A stretch of 64,000 nucleotides of DNA, from assembly GCF_003667705.1 (NCBI RefSeq), contig NZ_CP033019.1:1302001-1366000 (forward strand), given 5' to 3'. This DNA is from Janthinobacterium agaricidamnosum. GTDB lineage: Bacteria; Pseudomonadota; Gammaproteobacteria; Burkholderiales; Burkholderiaceae_D. A model generated the notes under the pieces. It saw nothing but the letters and a program-made list of their open reading frames with translations. It was not told the origin of the DNA and searched no databases. Made by a program: the position numbers and the translations under genes. Positions 63,183 through 64,000 of this stretch are shown in pieces; position 1 is the first letter of the stretch; every line of letters starts with the position of its first letter.

Positions 63183-63335
63183 GTCTCACGTGACTGGCGA
63201 AAAGTCGGGCGATCTCCCTGAGTGGCGATCGGCAAACCGGCGAAAGGTGGGCACCCACCGGGAAACGTGAGATTTTTCATCAGCCGTTCGCCTGGGTAGC
63301 CACTATGGAAAAGCACGAAGAGGCTGCCCGTCCAA
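63183..63335 (+). promoter_or_regulatory. ZTP (pfl-type) riboswitch in the glyA leader
   Basis: The first domain is closed by CTCACGT (63185-63191) with ACGTGAG (63265-63271). It contains the motif GTGACTGGCG, a hairpin GGTGG-GCAC-CCACC and the CCGGGAA junction. The second domain carries GCCGTTCGCCTGGGTAGCC (63283-63301), the conserved CGCCTGGG element of pfl RNAs. GGGTAGCC can also pair with GGCTGCCC (63322-63329), a possible expression-platform stem. ZTP/ZMP signals low 10-formyl-tetrahydrofolate and switches on one-carbon genes such as glyA. Confidence 0.85.
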
Positions 63336-63415
63336 TGTTGTTATTCACTTAACGCCGGCTCCCCTCATTCGATCCAACCTGCCAGTACAAGCACCCTCAT
63401 ACTTGGAGTTTTTAC

Positions 63416-64000
63416 ATGTTTGCAAAAGATCACACCCTCGCCAACGTCGATCCTGAATTGTTCGCCGTCATTCAAAAAGAAAACACGCGCCAGCACGATC
63501 ACATCGAACTGATCGCCTCGGAGAACTACACGTCGCCAGCCGTAATGGAAGCGCAAGGCTCGCAGCTGACGAACAAGTACGCCGAAGGCTACCCGGGCAA
63601 GCGCTACTACGGCGGCTGCGAATACGTCGACGTGGCCGAGCAACTGGCCATCGACCGCGTCAAGAAACTGTTCGGCGCCGAATGCGCGAACGTGCAGCCG
63701 AATTCCGGCTCGCAGGCGAACCAGGGCGTGTTCTTCGCCATGCTGAAACCAGGCGACCTGATCATGGGTATGTCGCTGGCCGAAGGCGGTCACCTGACCC
63801 ACGGCATGCCGCTGAACATGTCCGGCAAATGGTTCGATGTCGTCTCCTACGGTCTGACGGCGGAAGAAGACATCGACTACGAGGCGATGGAGCGCCTGGC
63901 CCGCGAACGCAAACCGAAACTGATCATCGCCGGCGCATCCGCGTTCTCGAAAAAAATCGACTTCGAACGCTTCGGCAAGATCGCCAAGGAAGTGGGCGCC
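63416..64000 (+). CDS. glyA: Serine hydroxymethyltransferase (cut by window end)
   Basis: The first 195 residues of GlyA, truncated by the window end. Conserved stretches are [56 protein letters not shown] and [20 protein letters not shown]. It is a PLP enzyme converting serine and tetrahydrofolate to glycine and methylene-tetrahydrofolate. ATG 63416 follows TGGAG by 7 bases. Control by the upstream ZTP riboswitch is likely. Confidence 0.97.
   Translation, partial: MFAKDHTLANVDPELFAVIQKENTRQHDHIELIASENYTSPAVMEAQGSQLTNKYAEGYPGKRYYGGCEYVDVAEQLAIDRVKKLFGAECANVQPNSGSQANQGVFFAMLKPGDLIMGMSLAEGGHLTHGMPLNMSGKWFDVVSYGLTAEEDIDYEAMERLARERKPKLIIAGASAFSKKIDFERFGKIAKEVGA

Overview
The window is high-GC bacterial chromosome with dense, mostly operonic genes. 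Gene content points to a Gram-negative betaproteobacterium, most likely Oxalobacteraceae (Janthinobacterium/Massilia/Duganella type). This rests on the complete tol-pal operon, several RND and MFS efflux pumps with NodT-type outer-membrane factors, a TonB receptor and a glyA leader resembling a ZTP riboswitch. The taxonomic placement is inference from protein style, not from a database search.

Layout. 0-5 kb: an EamA exporter, then a heme-use operon hmuSTUV behind a Fur-box-like site. 5-10.6 kb (minus strand): a LysR regulator followed by an EmrB/EmrA/NodT-type tripartite pump and a small unknown protein, all tightly overlapping. 10.7-16.2 kb: a SEC-C/YecA protein, SrkA-type kinase, an 813-residue coiled-coil protein and an outer-membrane barrel. 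16.4-26 kb (minus strand): a Ter stress locus. It holds a TerA-like and a TerD protein, a TerC-related DUF475 membrane protein, an AIM24 protein, and a five-gene enzyme cassette (ATP-grasp, phosphoribosyltransferase-TRSP, HAD, StiP-PELOTA, TIM-barrel C-C lyase) whose ORFs overlap end to end. 26.2-37.3 kb: a divergent-PAP2 protein and two RND efflux units with near-identical terminators. 37.4-47.7 kb: a Thr/Gly-rich lipoprotein, an exported SAM-hydrolase-family protein, a TonB receptor, NAD(P)HX dehydratase, histidine phosphatase, TcyP cystine transporter and small genes. 47.9-50.4 kb: an AT-richer ORF encoding a helicase-nuclease fusion beside tRNA-Lys genes, a likely acquired defence-type gene. 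50.5-57.4 kb: two near-duplicate pairs of identical tRNA-Lys(UUU) genes bracket a MarR-MFS unit, an old-yellow-enzyme/ArsR pair, an orphan lipoprotein and an acyltransferase. 57.5-62.9 kb: ybgC-tolQ-tolR-tolA-tolB-pal-cpoB. 63.2-64 kb: ZTP-type riboswitch and the start of glyA (cut by the window end).

The least expected structure is a dispersed ~110-125 bp palindromic element found five times (1-70 partial, 12497-12606, 23204-23323, 24110-24234, 39013-39132). Each full copy folds into a long interrupted hairpin. Stem sequences differ between copies but stay self-complementary, while the internal-loop sequences are conserved. All four full copies lie at or within 12 bases of a stop codon. The Ter cassette, the helicase-nuclease and this element are the three things most worth following up.
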